Source: Nonomuraea gerenzanensis (GTDB lineage Bacteria > Actinomycetota > Actinomycetes > Streptosporangiales > Streptosporangiaceae). Taken from it: a stretch of DNA of 64,000 nt. A model generated the notes under the pieces. It ran no database searches. It was not told the DNA's origin and saw only the letters and a list, made by a program, of their open reading frames with translations. The position numbers and the translations under genes were made by a program. Location of the stretch: positions 62,001 to 126,000 of the forward strand of contig NZ_CP084058.1 in the NCBI RefSeq assembly GCF_020215645.1, in the 5' to 3' direction. Each line of letters opens with the position of its first letter. Within the stretch, counting starts at the first letter, position 1. This document shows positions 63,630 through 64,000 of the stretch, one piece after another.

Positions 63630-64000
63630 CTAATCGCGCCGGAACACCAGAGTCGTGCGCCCCAACGTCACTCGCGTGCCGTTCTGGAGCTCGATCCTGC
63701 GTACCGGCTGGCCATTGACGAAAGTGCCGTTCGTCGATCCGAGATCCACCAGAACCACGGTCTGGCCCTCGACGCGCAGCTCCGCATGGTGCCGCGAGAC
63801 GCCTGGATCGACGAGACGAAGATCGCAGTCGGTGCCCCTGCCGAGCAAGGTCACCGGAGTGGTGAGCTCGTAGGAGCGGTCGCCCTGCGGATCATCCTGG
63901 GTGGAGACGAGCAGCCGCGGCCGCCCGTTGAACGCGTGCGGCCTCGACGGAGGCAGGTCGCTCGCCGGCTGACGGATCTCGTCCTGCTCGACCGTCGCGC
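63630..64000 (-). CDS. fhaA: FHA-domain protein FhaA, 5' end missing (window edge)
   Basis: The C-terminal 123 residues are visible. A Pro-rich linker (QPASDLPPSRPHAFNGRPRLLV) is followed by an FHA domain with TLLGRGTDCDLRLVDPGVSRHHAELRVEG and VLVDLGSTNGTFVNGQPVRRIEL. The usual N-terminal DUF3662 domain lies outside the window. FhaA binds the phosphorylated pseudokinase domain of MviN/MurJ in mycobacteria and restrains wall synthesis (family knowledge). It is the first gene of the cluster on this strand within view. Confidence 0.92.
   Translation of the reverse strand, partial: ATVEQDEIRQPASDLPPSRPHAFNGRPRLLVSTQDDPQGDRSYELTTPVTLLGRGTDCDLRLVDPGVSRHHAELRVEGQTVVLVDLGSTNGTFVNGQPVRRIELQNGTRVTLGRTTLVFRRD

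Overview
The window is high-GC DNA from an actinomycete. The cell-division and kinase cluster at its right end, the many one- and two-component regulators, and the style of the accessory genes fit a Streptosporangiales-type organism such as Nonomuraea. The genus is an inference. About 74 protein genes or fragments are annotated. There are no rRNA genes, no complete tRNA gene and no CRISPR array.

Left edge (1-3.05 kb): the right end of an integrated mobile element. It holds a tyrosine integrase that runs off the window, an archaeal-type STAND ATPase with a nuclease-like tail, and a 45-bp copy of the 3' half of tRNA-Ala(TGC) that marks the attachment site. Just outside lie an orphan Imm53 immunity gene and a small membrane protein.

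4.3-12 kb: mostly single genes: an APH-family kinase, an M20 peptidase, small secreted proteins, a RibD/DHFR-like reductase, a DUF1062 protein, a PEP mutase-like lyase and a decayed GNAT gene.

12.1-19.2 kb: a tight six-gene operon encodes an unknown protein, a membrane protein, a VWA protein, a membrane PP2C phosphatase, an atypical kinase resembling the TerY-P/YegI type, and a kinase with an FHA-like domain. A convergent gene makes a membrane-anchored type-1 periplasmic-binding protein. This looks like a membrane-tethered variant of the TerY-P phosphorylation triad and is the best candidate for a poorly described system.

19.4-31.6 kb: GNAT, an ECF41-type sigma factor divergent from wrbA, an orphan TAXI lipoprotein, a two-component pair divergent from a tctCBA tricarboxylate transporter, a cytochrome P450 with no visible start codon, and a Fur regulator coupled to a double P-loop protein.

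31.7-51.3 kb: a kinase-like protein, azlCD with an Lrp regulator, a cytochrome bd operon, a TetR regulator with two operators before a deleted NmrA gene, an SGNH hydrolase, a tyrosine phosphatase-like protein, a GT-C membrane protein divergent from a Baeyer-Villiger-type monooxygenase, two more two-component systems, and a lipocalin-like gene behind a KstR2-like operator.

51.4-64 kb: the conserved origin-proximal block of actinobacteria, comprising a membrane protein, a cyclophilin, a rhomboid protease, crgA, a class E sortase, a 52-residue membrane protein, pabA/trpG, then pknB-pknA-pbpA-rodA-pstP-fhaB-fhaA. It couples Ser/Thr phosphorylation to peptidoglycan synthesis and septation.

A recurring oddity is short tandem duplications (13-35 bp) at gene ends or in linkers. 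They occur at six loci, three of them related to or spanning a stop codon.
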